DNA from: Jannaschia sp. GRR-S6-38
Lineage (GTDB): Bacteria > Pseudomonadota > Alphaproteobacteria > Rhodobacterales > Rhodobacteraceae
Assembly: GCF_029853695.1 (NCBI RefSeq)
Contig: NZ_CP122537.1
Span: 3,256,676-3,320,675 of the forward strand
Length of the DNA stretch: 64,000 nt
Direction of reading: 5' to 3'
The translations under genes and the position numbers were made by a program. The notes beneath the pieces were generated by a model that had not been told where the DNA came from, made no database searches, and saw only the letters and a program-made list of their open reading frames with translations. Shown piece by piece: positions 50,111 through 59,279 of the stretch. Numbering within the stretch: the first letter of the stretch is position 1; every line of letters begins with the position of its first letter.

Positions 50111-52336
50111 TTGCGGGCTTCTGCCACCGGCGAGGGACTGACGCGCAGCTTCCTGTGGAGCGGGCGCCGCCAGCTGAACACCATCCTGACGCTCGTCCTG
50201 GTGGTCTCGGGCCCCGTGCTCGTGCTGCTCACCTTCCTCAGCCTGACCCTGCGCAGCCCCGGCGAGGACGGTACCTGGCTGCGCGCGGTGCTGCTGGCCG
50301 ATCTCGTCTACATCCTGCTGATCGCCGCGCTCGTCGTGCGCCGGCTGACCCGGATGATCGCCGCCCGCCGCGCGCGCTCGGCCGGGTCGCAGCTGCATCT
50401 GCGGCTGACCGGCGTCTTCACCGGCATCGCGCTGATCCCCACGGTCCTGACCGCCGTCTTCGCCACCGTGACGATCAATATCGGGCTCGAAGGCTGGTTC
50501 TCCGACCGGGTGCGCAGCGCGCTCGGCAATTCGGTCGAGGCGGCGCAGGCCTACGCGCAGGAGCATCGCGACGACCTGACCGAGGATGCGCGCGGGCTGG
50601 CGGGCTATCTCAACGTGGCCAAGCGGGCCAGCTTCTTCATGACCGATGGCGACCTGCGCCAGCTTCTGGGGCAGGGGCAGGAGCTGGTCCAGCGCGGGCT
50701 CGAGGAGGCCTTCGTTATCGACGGCACCGGCGAGATCCGCGCCCGGGGCGAGGCGTCCTACCTGTTCGATTTCGAGCCCGTCACCGCCGAACAGATCGCG
50801 CAGGCCCGCGCCGGCGCCGTCGTCCTGATCGAGGACGAGGAGATCAACGAGTTCCGCGCCCTCCTGCGGCTGACGGCCTATACCGACCGCTTCCTCTACG
50901 TCACGCGCGAGGTGGATGGCGACATTCTCGAACTGCTCGACGAGACGCAGGCCACCGCGCAGCTCTACCAGCAGCTCGAGGCCGAGCGCGGCCGGCTGCT
51001 CTTCGAATTCGGCCTGCTCTATCTGGGCTTCGCGCTGATCCTCATCCTCGCCGCGACCTGGGCGGGGCTGTGGTTCGCCGAACGGCTCTCGCGGCCGGTC
51101 GGCCGGCTGGCCGGCGCCGCGCAGCGCGTGGGCCAGGGCGATCTGGACGTCCGCGTGCGTGAGGACGAGGGCGATGACGAGATCGCCATGCTGGGCCGCA
51201 TCTTCAACCAGATGACCCGCCAGCTGAAGGGCCAGCGCGACGCGCTGGTCGAGACCAACATGCAGACCGAACGCCGCCGGCGACTGTTCGACAGCGTGCT
51301 GGGCTCGGTCACCGCCGGGGTCATGGGCCTCGACGCCGATGGCCGCGTCGATTTCATGAACCGCTCCGCCCAGCGCCTCCTCGGGCTCGAGGATGCGCGC
51401 TACGGCGAGGCGCTCGCCGATGTCGCACCCGAATTCACCGCGCTGCTCGACCGGCTGCGCCAGGGCGGCGGCGACACCGTGCAGGAGGAGCTGCGCATCG
51501 CCCGCGTGGGCAAGCTCGAAAGCCTGCTGGTGCGCATCGCGACCCGTCCCGGGGCCGACGGCTCGCCCGAGGGCTTCGTGGTGGCCTTCGACGACGTGAC
51601 CGAGCTCGTCTCGGCCCAGCGCATGGCCGCCTGGGGCGACGTCGCCCGCCGCATCGCGCATGAGATCAAGAACCCGCTCACCCCGATCCAGCTCTCAGCG
51701 GAACGCGTCAAGCGCCGCTTCGGCCGCGAGCTGGAGCCCGAAAGTGCCGCCAAGCTGGCCGAGCTGACCGACGTGATCGTCCGCCAGGCGGGCGACCTGC
51801 GGCGCATCGTCGACGAGTTCAGCAAGTTCGCCCGCATGCCCGAGCCCGAACGCCAGCGCGGCGACATCGCCGCACTCCTGCGCGAGACAGTGACCCTGCA
51901 GCGCGCCGCGCTGGAGCCGGTCGCGCTCGAAGCCGAGATCCCCGCGGGCAGCGTGAAGGCCGAGTTCGACCCCACCATGATGGGCCAGGCCTTCACCAAT
52001 CTCATCAAGAACGCGGGCGAAGCGATCGAGACCCGCGAGGAGAAGGGCGAAACCGATTTCGAAAAGCGCGTCCGCGTCGCCATGACCGAGACGCCCGAAG
52101 GCGTCGAGATCACCATCGCCGACACCGGCATCGGCCTGCCGCAGGACCGCGCGCGGCTCTTCGAGCCCTACGTGACCACCCGCGAGAAGGGCACCGGCCT
52201 CGGCCTGCCCATCGTCAAGAAGATCATCGAGGAACATGGCGGCACGCTGGAGCTGCGCGACGCGGCGCCGGGGCCGGACGGACATAAGGGGGCCGAAGCC
52301 GTCATAAGGCTGCCCCGCATCGAGGAGGGACCGTGA
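50111..52336 (+). CDS. ntrY: Membrane sensor histidine kinase NtrY
   Basis: This 741-residue kinase has three or so N-terminal membrane helices (within about 18-120), an extracytoplasmic region, a further helix (about 300-325), HAMP, PAS (about 390-490), and a kinase core with His517 in RRIAHEIKNPLTPIQLSAER and ADTGIGLPQDRARLFEPYVT. The first usable start is a TTG at 50111 with GAGG upstream; a TAA lies eight codons before it. It pairs with NtrX and in relatives is linked to nitrogen and redox/envelope control. Confidence 0.92.
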   Translation: MRASATGEGLTRSFLWSGRRQLNTILTLVLVVSGPVLVLLTFLSLTLRSPGEDGTWLRAVLLADLVYILLIAALVVRRLTRMIAARRARSAGSQLHLRLTGVFTGIALIPTVLTAVFATVTINIGLEGWFSDRVRSALGNSVEAAQAYAQEHRDDLTEDARGLAGYLNVAKRASFFMTDGDLRQLLGQGQELVQRGLEEAFVIDGTGEIRARGEASYLFDFEPVTAEQIAQARAGAVVLIEDEEINEFRALLRLTAYTDRFLYVTREVDGDILELLDETQATAQLYQQLEAERGRLLFEFGLLYLGFALILILAATWAGLWFAERLSRPVGRLAGAAQRVGQGDLDVRVREDEGDDEIAMLGRIFNQMTRQLKGQRDALVETNMQTERRRRLFDSVLGSVTAGVMGLDADGRVDFMNRSAQRLLGLEDARYGEALADVAPEFTALLDRLRQGGGDTVQEELRIARVGKLESLLVRIATRPGADGSPEGFVVAFDDVTELVSAQRMAAWGDVARRIAHEIKNPLTPIQLSAERVKRRFGRELEPESAAKLAELTDVIVRQAGDLRRIVDEFSKFARMPEPERQRGDIAALLRETVTLQRAALEPVALEAEIPAGSVKAEFDPTMMGQAFTNLIKNAGEAIETREEKGETDFEKRVRVAMTETPEGVEITIADTGIGLPQDRARLFEPYVTTREKGTGLGLPIVKKIIEEHGGTLELRDAAPGPDGHKGAEAVIRLPRIEEGP

Positions 52337-52337
52337 G

Positions 52338-53732
52338 ATGAGCGATATTCTGATCACCGATGACGAGGCCGATATCCGCAGCCTCATCAAGGACATCCTG
52401 GAGGACGAGGGCTATGCCTGCCGGATGGCCGGCACCGCCGAGGCCTGCATGAAGGCCATCGAGGACGAGGCCCCCAGCCTGATGATCCTCGATATCTGGC
52501 TCAAGGATTCGGATATGGACGGGATCGACATCCTCAAGTCGGTCCGCCGCAGCCATCCCGACGTGCCGATCATCATCATCTCGGGCCACGGCAATATCGA
52601 GATCGCCGTCGCCGCCATCAAGCAGGGCGCCTATGACTATATCGAGAAGCCCTTCAACATCGACCAGCTCATGGTCGTCGTCGCCCGCGCGATGGAGACC
52701 TCCAAGCTGCGCCGCGAGAATACCGAGTTGCGCCGCAAGGACGCCACTTCGGCCGAGATGATCGGCCAGTCGGGCGCGTTCAAGTCCCTTCTGGGCAACC
52801 TCAAGAAGGTGATGAACTCGAACGGCCGAGTCATGCTCACCGGCCCCGCCGGCGCCGGCAAGGAGGTCGCGGCCCGCTACATCCACGCCAATTCCAACCG
52901 CGCGAACGCGCCCTTCGTCACCGTCTCCTCGGCCTCGATCGAGCCCGAGCGGATGGAGACCGTGCTTTTCGGCCGGGAAAGCCCCGAAAAGGGCGTCGAG
53001 CCGGGCCTGCTGGAGCAGGCGCATGAGGGCGTGATCTATTTCGACGAGGTCGCGGACATGCCGCCGGGCACCCAGTCGAAGATTCTCCGCGTGCTGGTCG
53101 AGCAGGCCTTCCAGCGCGTCGGCGGCTCCGAGAAGGTGCGCGTCGACCTGCGCGTCATCTCTTCCACCAATCGCGACCTCGAGACCGAGATCCGCGCCGG
53201 CCGCTTCCGCGAGGAGCTGTTCCACCGTCTCAACGTGGTCCCGATCTCGGTTCCCTCGCTCGAAGAACGCCGCGACGACATCCCCGTCCTCGCCGACCAT
53301 TTCATCAGCGCGCTCAACAAGGCGCAGGGCCTGCCCTTGCGCGAATTGTCGGAGGAGACCAAGGCGCTCCTGCAGACGATGCGCTGGCCCGGCAATGTCC
53401 GCCAGCTCCGCAACGTGATCGAGCGGGTGCTGATCCTCGGCGACGGCACCGGCCCGATCGAGCCGGCCGAGCTGCCCAGCCCGTCGGATGGCGGCGGCGA
53501 CGAGGGCGAGATGACGCTGACCGGCTCGCTGGCCAGCCTGCCGCTGCGCGATGCGCGCGAGCTCTTCGAGCGGCAATACCTGATGACCCAGATCAACCGC
53601 TTCGGCGGAAATATCAGCCGCACCGCCAGCTTCGTCGGGATGGAGCGCTCGGCGCTGCACCGCAAGCTCAAGTCGCTGGGCGTCGTGACCACCGCCCGCG
53701 GCGGCGCCCGCGTGGCCCGCGTCGACGACTAG
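52338..53732 (+). CDS. ntrX: Response regulator NtrX lacking the GAFTGA loop
   Basis: This 464-residue regulator has a receiver with Asp52 (LMILDIWLKDSDMDG), an AAA+ domain with Walker A LTGPAGAGKE, the Walker B-like VIYFDEVADMPPG, and a Fis-type C-terminus (NISRTASFVGMERSALHRKL). The region LFGRESPEKGVEPGLLEQAH carries no GAFTGA, so sigma-54 activation is not expected. It lies 1 nt after ntrY. Confidence 0.93.
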   Translation: MSDILITDDEADIRSLIKDILEDEGYACRMAGTAEACMKAIEDEAPSLMILDIWLKDSDMDGIDILKSVRRSHPDVPIIIISGHGNIEIAVAAIKQGAYDYIEKPFNIDQLMVVVARAMETSKLRRENTELRRKDATSAEMIGQSGAFKSLLGNLKKVMNSNGRVMLTGPAGAGKEVAARYIHANSNRANAPFVTVSSASIEPERMETVLFGRESPEKGVEPGLLEQAHEGVIYFDEVADMPPGTQSKILRVLVEQAFQRVGGSEKVRVDLRVISSTNRDLETEIRAGRFREELFHRLNVVPISVPSLEERRDDIPVLADHFISALNKAQGLPLRELSEETKALLQTMRWPGNVRQLRNVIERVLILGDGTGPIEPAELPSPSDGGGDEGEMTLTGSLASLPLRDARELFERQYLMTQINRFGGNISRTASFVGMERSALHRKLKSLGVVTTARGGARVARVDD

Positions 53733-53822
53733 GACAGGGCAGGGGGGGCGGGCAGAGGACCACCATGCCCGGCCCCGTCTTCCCCTGGCCGGAAAGACCT
53801 CGGGGGGAGGCCCGCAAGGGAC

Positions 53823-53839
53823 GGGGGGCAGCGCCCCCC
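53823..53839. terminator. Hairpin between ntrX and the convergent lipoprotein gene
   Basis: A 7-bp all-GC stem GGGGGGC/GCCCCCC with loop AGC lies in the 131-bp gap between convergent genes. There is no T-run. It is probably a bidirectional terminator. Confidence 0.45.
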
Positions 53840-53863
53840 TCCGACGCCCGAACCGTCCGCGCC

Positions 53864-54286
53864 TCAGCGCCCCGCCAGCCGGCCGTCTTGCGTCACGCAG
53901 ACGCCGCGCGTGTCGAACGGCTGCGTGGCCAGCGGCGTGACCGTGCCCGAACAGCCGGGCAGCCGCGCCGCGCTATAGCCCTTGGCGACCATGCAGGCAT
54001 CCACCGAAGCCGCGCGCGGCGCCGCGTTGCGATCGACATTGAAGATCTCGACCCCCGTGCCCAGCCCGCCGCGCAGATCGCCGTCGCCCACGCCGACGCC
54101 CAACGTCACGCGCGGCGTCGTCTCGATGCCCGGCCGTTCGGGAAAGCGCGCCCGCGCCTCCGCCCGGCATTCGAGCAGCGCCTGCTCCGCCGCGGCGACC
54201 GGCAGCCCGGGCTGCAGCCAGACGTCGCGCGCGGCGGGCATGGCGCAGGCCGCGAGCAGCGGGACGAGGGCGAGAAATCGTGTCAT
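53864..54286 (-). CDS. Putative small lipoprotein of unknown function
   Basis: This 140-residue protein begins with a lipoprotein signal: MTRFLALVPLLAAC, lipobox LAAC with Cys14. The mature part contains two further Cys-bearing segments (LLECRAEARARFP and VDACMVAKGYS) and GCSGTVTPL, suggesting disulfides. I do not recognise the family. The start at 54286 is chosen because it gives the signal peptide. It is divergent from trkA. Confidence 0.65.
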   Translation of the reverse strand: MTRFLALVPLLAACAMPAARDVWLQPGLPVAAAEQALLECRAEARARFPERPGIETTPRVTLGVGVGDGDLRGGLGTGVEIFNVDRNAAPRAASVDACMVAKGYSAARLPGCSGTVTPLATQPFDTRGVCVTQDGRLAGR

Positions 54287-54407
54287 TCCCCGACCATAGC
54301 CGACCCGCCGCGCACCGCAATCGCCCGCGACGCCGCGGCGGCGATTGACCGCCCGCCCGGGCGCGCCTATCCAACATGCTTGGAACACGGGGCCCGGACA
54401 TGACGGC

Positions 54408-55793
54408 ATGAAGGTCATCATTTGCGGCGCGGGTCAGGTCGGCTGGCAGATCGCGCGCCATCTCTCGGGCGAACGCAACGACGTCACCGTCGTCGACAAC
54501 AATCCCGACCTCGTCCACCGCGCCACCGACAGCCTCGACGTGCAGGGCATCACCGGCCACGCCTCCTATCCGGACGTGCTGGAGCGGGCCGGCGCGCAGG
54601 ATGCCGACATGCTGATCGCGGCCACCCATTCCGACGAGGTCAACATGGTCACCTGCCAGGTGGCCCATTCGATCTTCACCGTGCCACGCAAGATCGCGCG
54701 GCTCCGGGCGCAGTCCTATCTCGCCGCCGTGCGCTCGGATCTCTACCGCCGCGACCACCTGCCCATCGACGTGGTGATCTCGCCCGAGCGCGAGGTGGCC
54801 GAGGCCGCGCTGCGCCGCCTGCGCGCGCCCGAGGCCTTCGACGTCGAGGAATTCATCGAGGGCCGCGCCCAGTTCATCGGCCTCAAGCTCGACGCCGACT
54901 GCCCGGTGCTCGACACCCCCCTGCGCCAGCTCACCGAGCTCTTCTCGACCCTGCGCGCCGTCGTCGTGGGCGTGCGCCGCGCGGGCCGCGGCCGGCTCTT
55001 CGCGCCCGAGCCGCGCGACCAGCTCCAGGCCGGCGACCAGGTCTACGTGCTGTGCAATTCCGAAGACCTGACCCGCACGCAGGAGATCTTCGGCAAAAAG
55101 GTCCGCAAGCAGGAACGCGTCGTCATCATCGGCGGCGGCAATGTCGGGCTCGCCGTGGCCGAGGCGCTGGAGGCCGCGCCCGAGCGCATCCGCGCCAAGA
55201 TGATCGAGCGCAACCGCAAGAGCGCCGAGCGCGCCGCCGAAGCGCTGGAGCGAACCATCGTCCTGTCGGGCGACGGGCTCGATATCGAGCTGCTGCGCGA
55301 GGCCTCGATCGAACGCGCCGACGCCGTCCTCACCGTCACCGACGACGACAAGACGAACCTTCTGGCCGCGGTGCGCGCCAAGGCGGCGGGCTGCGCCAAG
55401 TCCATCGCGCTCATCAACGATCCCACCCTCGTGCCCCTGATGGAGCCGCTGCAGCTCGACGCCTATGTCAATCCGCGCCAGACCACCGTGTCCTCGATCC
55501 TGCGCCATGTCCGCCACGGCCGGGTGCGCAACGTCTATTCGGTGGGCGACAGCGAGGCCGAGGTGATCGAGGCGCAGGTCATGTCCACCTCGCCGCTGGC
55601 CGGCCGCCACATCCGCGACGTGGCCTTCCCCGAAGGCGCGCTGGTCGGCGCCATCGGCAAGGAGGACGGCCGCGTCATCCGCCCCGAGGGCGGCACCCGG
55701 ATCGAGGAGGGCGATGTCGTGGTGATCTTCGCGCTGTCCGACGACGTCCCCGAGGTCGAGCGGCTTCTGCAGGTGCAGGTGGACTTCTTCTGA
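54408..55793 (+). CDS. trkA: Trk potassium transport regulatory protein TrkA
   Basis: This 461-residue peripheral membrane protein has two NAD-binding domains (MKVIICGAGQVGWQIARHLS at the N-terminus; VVIIGGGNVGLAVAEALE at about 236) and two RCK-C domains. It gates TrkH according to nucleotide binding. It overlaps trkH (TGATG). The ntrX-trkA order is conserved in the group. Confidence 0.94.
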   Translation: MKVIICGAGQVGWQIARHLSGERNDVTVVDNNPDLVHRATDSLDVQGITGHASYPDVLERAGAQDADMLIAATHSDEVNMVTCQVAHSIFTVPRKIARLRAQSYLAAVRSDLYRRDHLPIDVVISPEREVAEAALRRLRAPEAFDVEEFIEGRAQFIGLKLDADCPVLDTPLRQLTELFSTLRAVVVGVRRAGRGRLFAPEPRDQLQAGDQVYVLCNSEDLTRTQEIFGKKVRKQERVVIIGGGNVGLAVAEALEAAPERIRAKMIERNRKSAERAAEALERTIVLSGDGLDIELLREASIERADAVLTVTDDDKTNLLAAVRAKAAGCAKSIALINDPTLVPLMEPLQLDAYVNPRQTTVSSILRHVRHGRVRNVYSVGDSEAEVIEAQVMSTSPLAGRHIRDVAFPEGALVGAIGKEDGRVIRPEGGTRIEEGDVVVIFALSDDVPEVERLLQVQVDFF

Positions 55794-57304
55794 TGACGGG
55801 CCTGCTGGCCCGCGTGCCGCTCCTGGTCTTGCTGGCGGGCATCCTGTCGGCCTCGATGTACATCCCCGCCGTCCACGCGCTCTTGCGCGACGCCCATGCC
55901 GAGGCGCGCGCCTTCTTCTACTGGGGCACGATGCTGCTGGCGATCATCGCCGCGGTCTCGGTCGCGATCAGCCGCCACCGCTCGACCAATGTCACCCGCA
56001 GCCATCTCGTCGCGCTTCTGGCCACCTTCGTCGCGTTGCCCGCCGTCGCAGCCCTCCCGCTGGGCGAGATCCTGCCCGCCACGCGCTGGATCAACCTCTA
56101 TGTCGAGATGGTCGCCGCGCTCACCACCACCGGCGGCAGCCTCTACCTCCCCGACCGGCTGTCCGAGACCGCGCATCTGTGGCGCGGGCTGGTGGCCTGG
56201 CAGGGCGGGCTGATGATCTGGGTCGCCGCCGTCGCCATCCTCGCGCCCTTGCGGCTCGGCGGGTTCGAGGTGACGCATAGCGCCGACAGCGTCTCCGAAC
56301 GCGGCCTCGGCATCATGCGCGCCGCCGACCCCGAAGTGCGCCTGATGCGCCACGCCGCCACGCTGGTGCCGATCTACGCGGGACTGACGGCGCTTCTCTG
56401 GGCGCTGCTCGTCGCGGCGGGCGAGGCGCCGACGCCCGCGCTGATCCACGCCATGTCCACGCTTGCCACCTCGGGGATCAGCGCCGATGGCTCGCTCGTG
56501 GCCGCCGATGCCGGCCGCTGGGGCGAGCTCGCGATCTTCGCCTTCCTGTTCTTCGCGGTCAGCCGGCAGACCTTCACCGCCGACCTGCATCCCGAGCAGG
56601 TCGTGCGCCTGACGCAGGATCGCGAGATGCGCATCGCGGTGCTAATCGTGGTCTCGGTCACGCTGGCGCTCTTCGCGCGGCACTGGATCGGGGCCTTCGG
56701 GGTCGATGCCATCACCGATATCGGCGCGGCGCTGCGCGCGCTCTGGGGCTCGGCCTTCACGGTGCTATCCTTCCTCACCACCACCGGCTTCCAGAGCGCC
56801 GACTGGGCCGCCACCCGCACCTGGTCCGGGCTCGAAACCCCGGCCGTGCTGCTGGTGGGGCTCGCCATGTTCGGCGGCGGCGTGGCCACCACCGCGGGCG
56901 GGGTCAAGCTTCTGCGGATCTACGCGCTTTACGCCCATGGAAGGCGCGAGATGAACCTGCTGGTCCACCCCCATTCCATCGCCGGCGGTCGCGGCGCGCA
57001 TCGCCACATCAAGTCCCGCGGGATCGAGGCGGCCTGGATCTTCTTCATGCTCTACGCGCTCACCGTCGCCGCCTTCACGCTCGGCCTCACGGCCACCGGG
57101 CTCGATTTCGGCGCCAGCGTCATCATGGCCACGGCCGGCCTGTCGACCACCGGCCCGCTGGCGCAGGTCGCGGGCATCGACGCGCAGGGTCTCAACGGGC
57201 TGCCCGACGCCACCAAGGCCGTCTGGGCCGCCGCGATGGTGGTCGGCCGGCTCGAGACGCTGGCGCTGATCGCGCTCTTCAACCCCGATTTCTGGCGCAA
57301 CTGA
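55793..57304 (+). CDS. trkH: Potassium uptake protein TrkH
   Basis: This 503-residue membrane protein has repeated M1-P-M2 units. Selectivity-type segments include ALTTTGGSLYLP, STLATSGISADG, FLTTTGFQSADW and ATAGLSTTGPLA, one per repeat. It forms the K+ pore with TrkA as regulator. No terminator is obvious before hfq 124 nt downstream. Confidence 0.92.
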   Translation: MTGLLARVPLLVLLAGILSASMYIPAVHALLRDAHAEARAFFYWGTMLLAIIAAVSVAISRHRSTNVTRSHLVALLATFVALPAVAALPLGEILPATRWINLYVEMVAALTTTGGSLYLPDRLSETAHLWRGLVAWQGGLMIWVAAVAILAPLRLGGFEVTHSADSVSERGLGIMRAADPEVRLMRHAATLVPIYAGLTALLWALLVAAGEAPTPALIHAMSTLATSGISADGSLVAADAGRWGELAIFAFLFFAVSRQTFTADLHPEQVVRLTQDREMRIAVLIVVSVTLALFARHWIGAFGVDAITDIGAALRALWGSAFTVLSFLTTTGFQSADWAATRTWSGLETPAVLLVGLAMFGGGVATTAGGVKLLRIYALYAHGRREMNLLVHPHSIAGGRGAHRHIKSRGIEAAWIFFMLYALTVAAFTLGLTATGLDFGASVIMATAGLSTTGPLAQVAGIDAQGLNGLPDATKAVWAAAMVVGRLETLALIALFNPDFWRN

Positions 57305-57428
57305 GCACCGATCGCCCCGCAGGCGCTGGAATCGCACGCGGGGGCTGGAATAATCCTCGGACCCACATCATAAACCTACGGGATAAAGAGGAGTCGTCCG
57401 CGAAGGGCGCGATGAACTGGGGGCAATT

Positions 57429-57719
57429 ATGGCCGACAAGCAAAATTTGCAGGACGCATTTCTCAATCACGTCCGCAAGACCAAGGTGCCCGTCACCATC
57501 TTCCTGATCAACGGCGTGAAGCTTCAGGGCGTGATCACCTGGTTCGACAATTTCTGCGTGCTGCTGCGCCGCGACGGTCAGTCCCAGCTGGTCTACAAGC
57601 ACGCGATCTCGACGGTGATGCCGGCGCAGCCGATCAACCTCTATTCGGGCGAGGACGATTCTGGCGAGATCCTCCTGACCAGACCCACTCCACCGAAGCG
57701 AAGCCCACCCGCACGCTGA
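57429..57719 (+). CDS. hfq: RNA chaperone Hfq
   Basis: This 96-residue Sm-like protein has Sm1 ([20 protein letters not shown]) and the Sm2 motif [12 protein letters not shown] short acidic then proline-rich tail follows. It forms a hexamer that pairs small RNAs with mRNAs. It is followed by hflX, as in most proteobacteria. Confidence 0.96.
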   Translation: MADKQNLQDAFLNHVRKTKVPVTIFLINGVKLQGVITWFDNFCVLLRRDGQSQLVYKHAISTVMPAQPINLYSGEDDSGEILLTRPTPPKRSPPAR

Positions 57720-57733
57720 TCCTGCATCCTGAC

Positions 57734-59053
57734 ATGCGGGCCGGCGATCGCAGCGGGCGTGCGCCCAAGCTCGCGCTGGAAGAAGCCGTTTCGCTCGCCC
57801 ATGCCCTGCCGGGGCTCGAGGTCGCGGGTGCCGAGGTCGTGCGCCTGCCCAAGCCGCATCCGGGCCTCCTGTTCGGCACCGGCAAGGTCGAGGAGCTGCG
57901 CGCCCGGATCGAGGCCGACGAGGTCGAACTCGTCCTCATCGACGGCACGGTCAGCCCCGTCCAGCAGCGCAATCTCGAGAAGGAATGGAAGGTCAAGCTC
58001 CTCGACCGCACCTCCCTCATCCTCGAGATCTTCGCCGACCGCGCCGCCACCCGCGAGGGCGTGCTGCAGGTCGAACTGGCCGCGCTCAGCTACCAGCGCA
58101 CGCGCCTCGTGCGCGCCTGGACCCACCTGGAGCGGCAGCGCGGCGGGCTCGGCTTCGTCGGCGGCCCCGGCGAGACCCAGATCGAGGCCGACCGCCGCGC
58201 CATCGACGAACAGATGGTCAAGCTGCGTCGCCAGCTCGAAAAGGTCGTCAAGACCCGCGAGCTGCACCGCGCCGCCCGCGCCAAGGTGCCCTATCCGGTC
58301 GTGGCGCTGGTGGGCTACACCAATGCCGGCAAGTCCACGCTCTTCAACCGCCTGACGGGGGCCGAGGTGATGGCCAAGGACATGCTCTTCGCCACGCTCG
58401 ACCCCACGATGCGCGCCGTCGACCTGCCGCATGACACGCGCGTCATCCTGTCGGACACGGTGGGTTTCATCTCCGACCTGCCCACCCAGCTCGTCGCCGC
58501 CTTCCGCGCCACGCTGGAGGAGGTGCTCGACGCCGACCTGATCGTCCATGTCCGCGACATCTCGCATCCCGAGACCGAGGCGCAGGCCCGCGATGTCGAG
58601 GAGATCCTCGAAGCGCTCGGCACCGACCCCGCGATCCCGCGGCTGGAGTTGTGGAACAAGGCCGACCTGCTCGACGCGGAAGCTGCCGAGACCGCGCGAA
58701 ACCTCGCCGCGCGGCGCGACGACGTCTATCTCGGCTCCGCGCTGACGGGGCAGGGGCTCGACGCGCTGCTCGACCGGGTCGCGGGCGAGCTGACCGAGAC
58801 CCTGGCCGAGGTCACGCTGCGCCTGCCTTACGACGCGGGCCGCGCCCGCGCTTGGCTGCACGAGCAGGGCGCCGTCCAGGCCGAGCGCCAGGCCGAGGAC
58901 GGCACGCGGCTCGACCTGCGATGGACCCAGCGCCAGGCCGCCCGCTTCGCCGCCGCCTTCCCGGCCCTCGCCCCCGCGGGCACCCGCCCGCCGGCCGAGG
59001 CCAAGCCGGAGCCCGATCGCTCGGACGACCCTTGGGCGAAGCCCAACGGCTGA
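57734..59053 (+). CDS. hflX: Ribosome-associated GTPase HflX
   Basis: This 439-residue GTPase rescues stalled or heat-damaged ribosomes in other bacteria. It has the HflX domain with GLLFGTGKVEELRARI and GPGETQIEADRR, then G1 GYTNAGKST (about 195-203), G3 DTVGFISDLPTQL and G4 NKAD. In-frame sequence just before the ATG also resembles the HflX N-terminus ([11 protein letters not shown]), so translation might begin upstream at an unusual codon within the end of hfq. Confidence 0.92.
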   Translation: MRAGDRSGRAPKLALEEAVSLAHALPGLEVAGAEVVRLPKPHPGLLFGTGKVEELRARIEADEVELVLIDGTVSPVQQRNLEKEWKVKLLDRTSLILEIFADRAATREGVLQVELAALSYQRTRLVRAWTHLERQRGGLGFVGGPGETQIEADRRAIDEQMVKLRRQLEKVVKTRELHRAARAKVPYPVVALVGYTNAGKSTLFNRLTGAEVMAKDMLFATLDPTMRAVDLPHDTRVILSDTVGFISDLPTQLVAAFRATLEEVLDADLIVHVRDISHPETEAQARDVEEILEALGTDPAIPRLELWNKADLLDAEAAETARNLAARRDDVYLGSALTGQGLDALLDRVAGELTETLAEVTLRLPYDAGRARAWLHEQGAVQAERQAEDGTRLDLRWTQRQAARFAAAFPALAPAGTRPPAEAKPEPDRSDDPWAKPNG

Positions 59054-59218
59054 TCGCGCCCGCGACCGACTGACGCGCCCCCGGGCCCTGACGATTCCGT
59101 CCCGCATTGCGTCGCTTCCGCCGATGCGCCCCGTCCGCGCTGGCCCTACCTGCGGAAATCGCGGGACGTCTCGCGCGCTTGCCTCGATCCGGCCGACGCG
59201 GGCGCGGCATCCCGCGCT

Positions 59219-59256
59219 TTGACATCGCCCGGCTCGGCCGCATCTCCCGGCCGAGC
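59219..59256 (+). promoter_or_regulatory. Possible promoter and dyad before the GcvT/DmdA-like gene
   Basis: The 226-bp gap after hflX holds a perfect -35 TTGACA at 59219-59224, a poor -10 near 59242, and an 8-bp inverted repeat GCTCGGCC/GGCCGAGC (59232-59256). The repeat could be an operator or leader hairpin. The rest of the gap shows nothing recognisable. Confidence 0.3.
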
Positions 59257-59279
59257 ACGACACGGAAAGGGCCCGCGCC

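Noticed and set aside
47429..51661. A very long open frame (1410 codons) antisense to dusB-ntrB-ntrC-ntrY
   Set aside because: GC-rich codon bias removes stops from antisense frames; the translation is Arg/Gly/Ala/His-rich with no domain, and the plus-strand genes are unmistakable.
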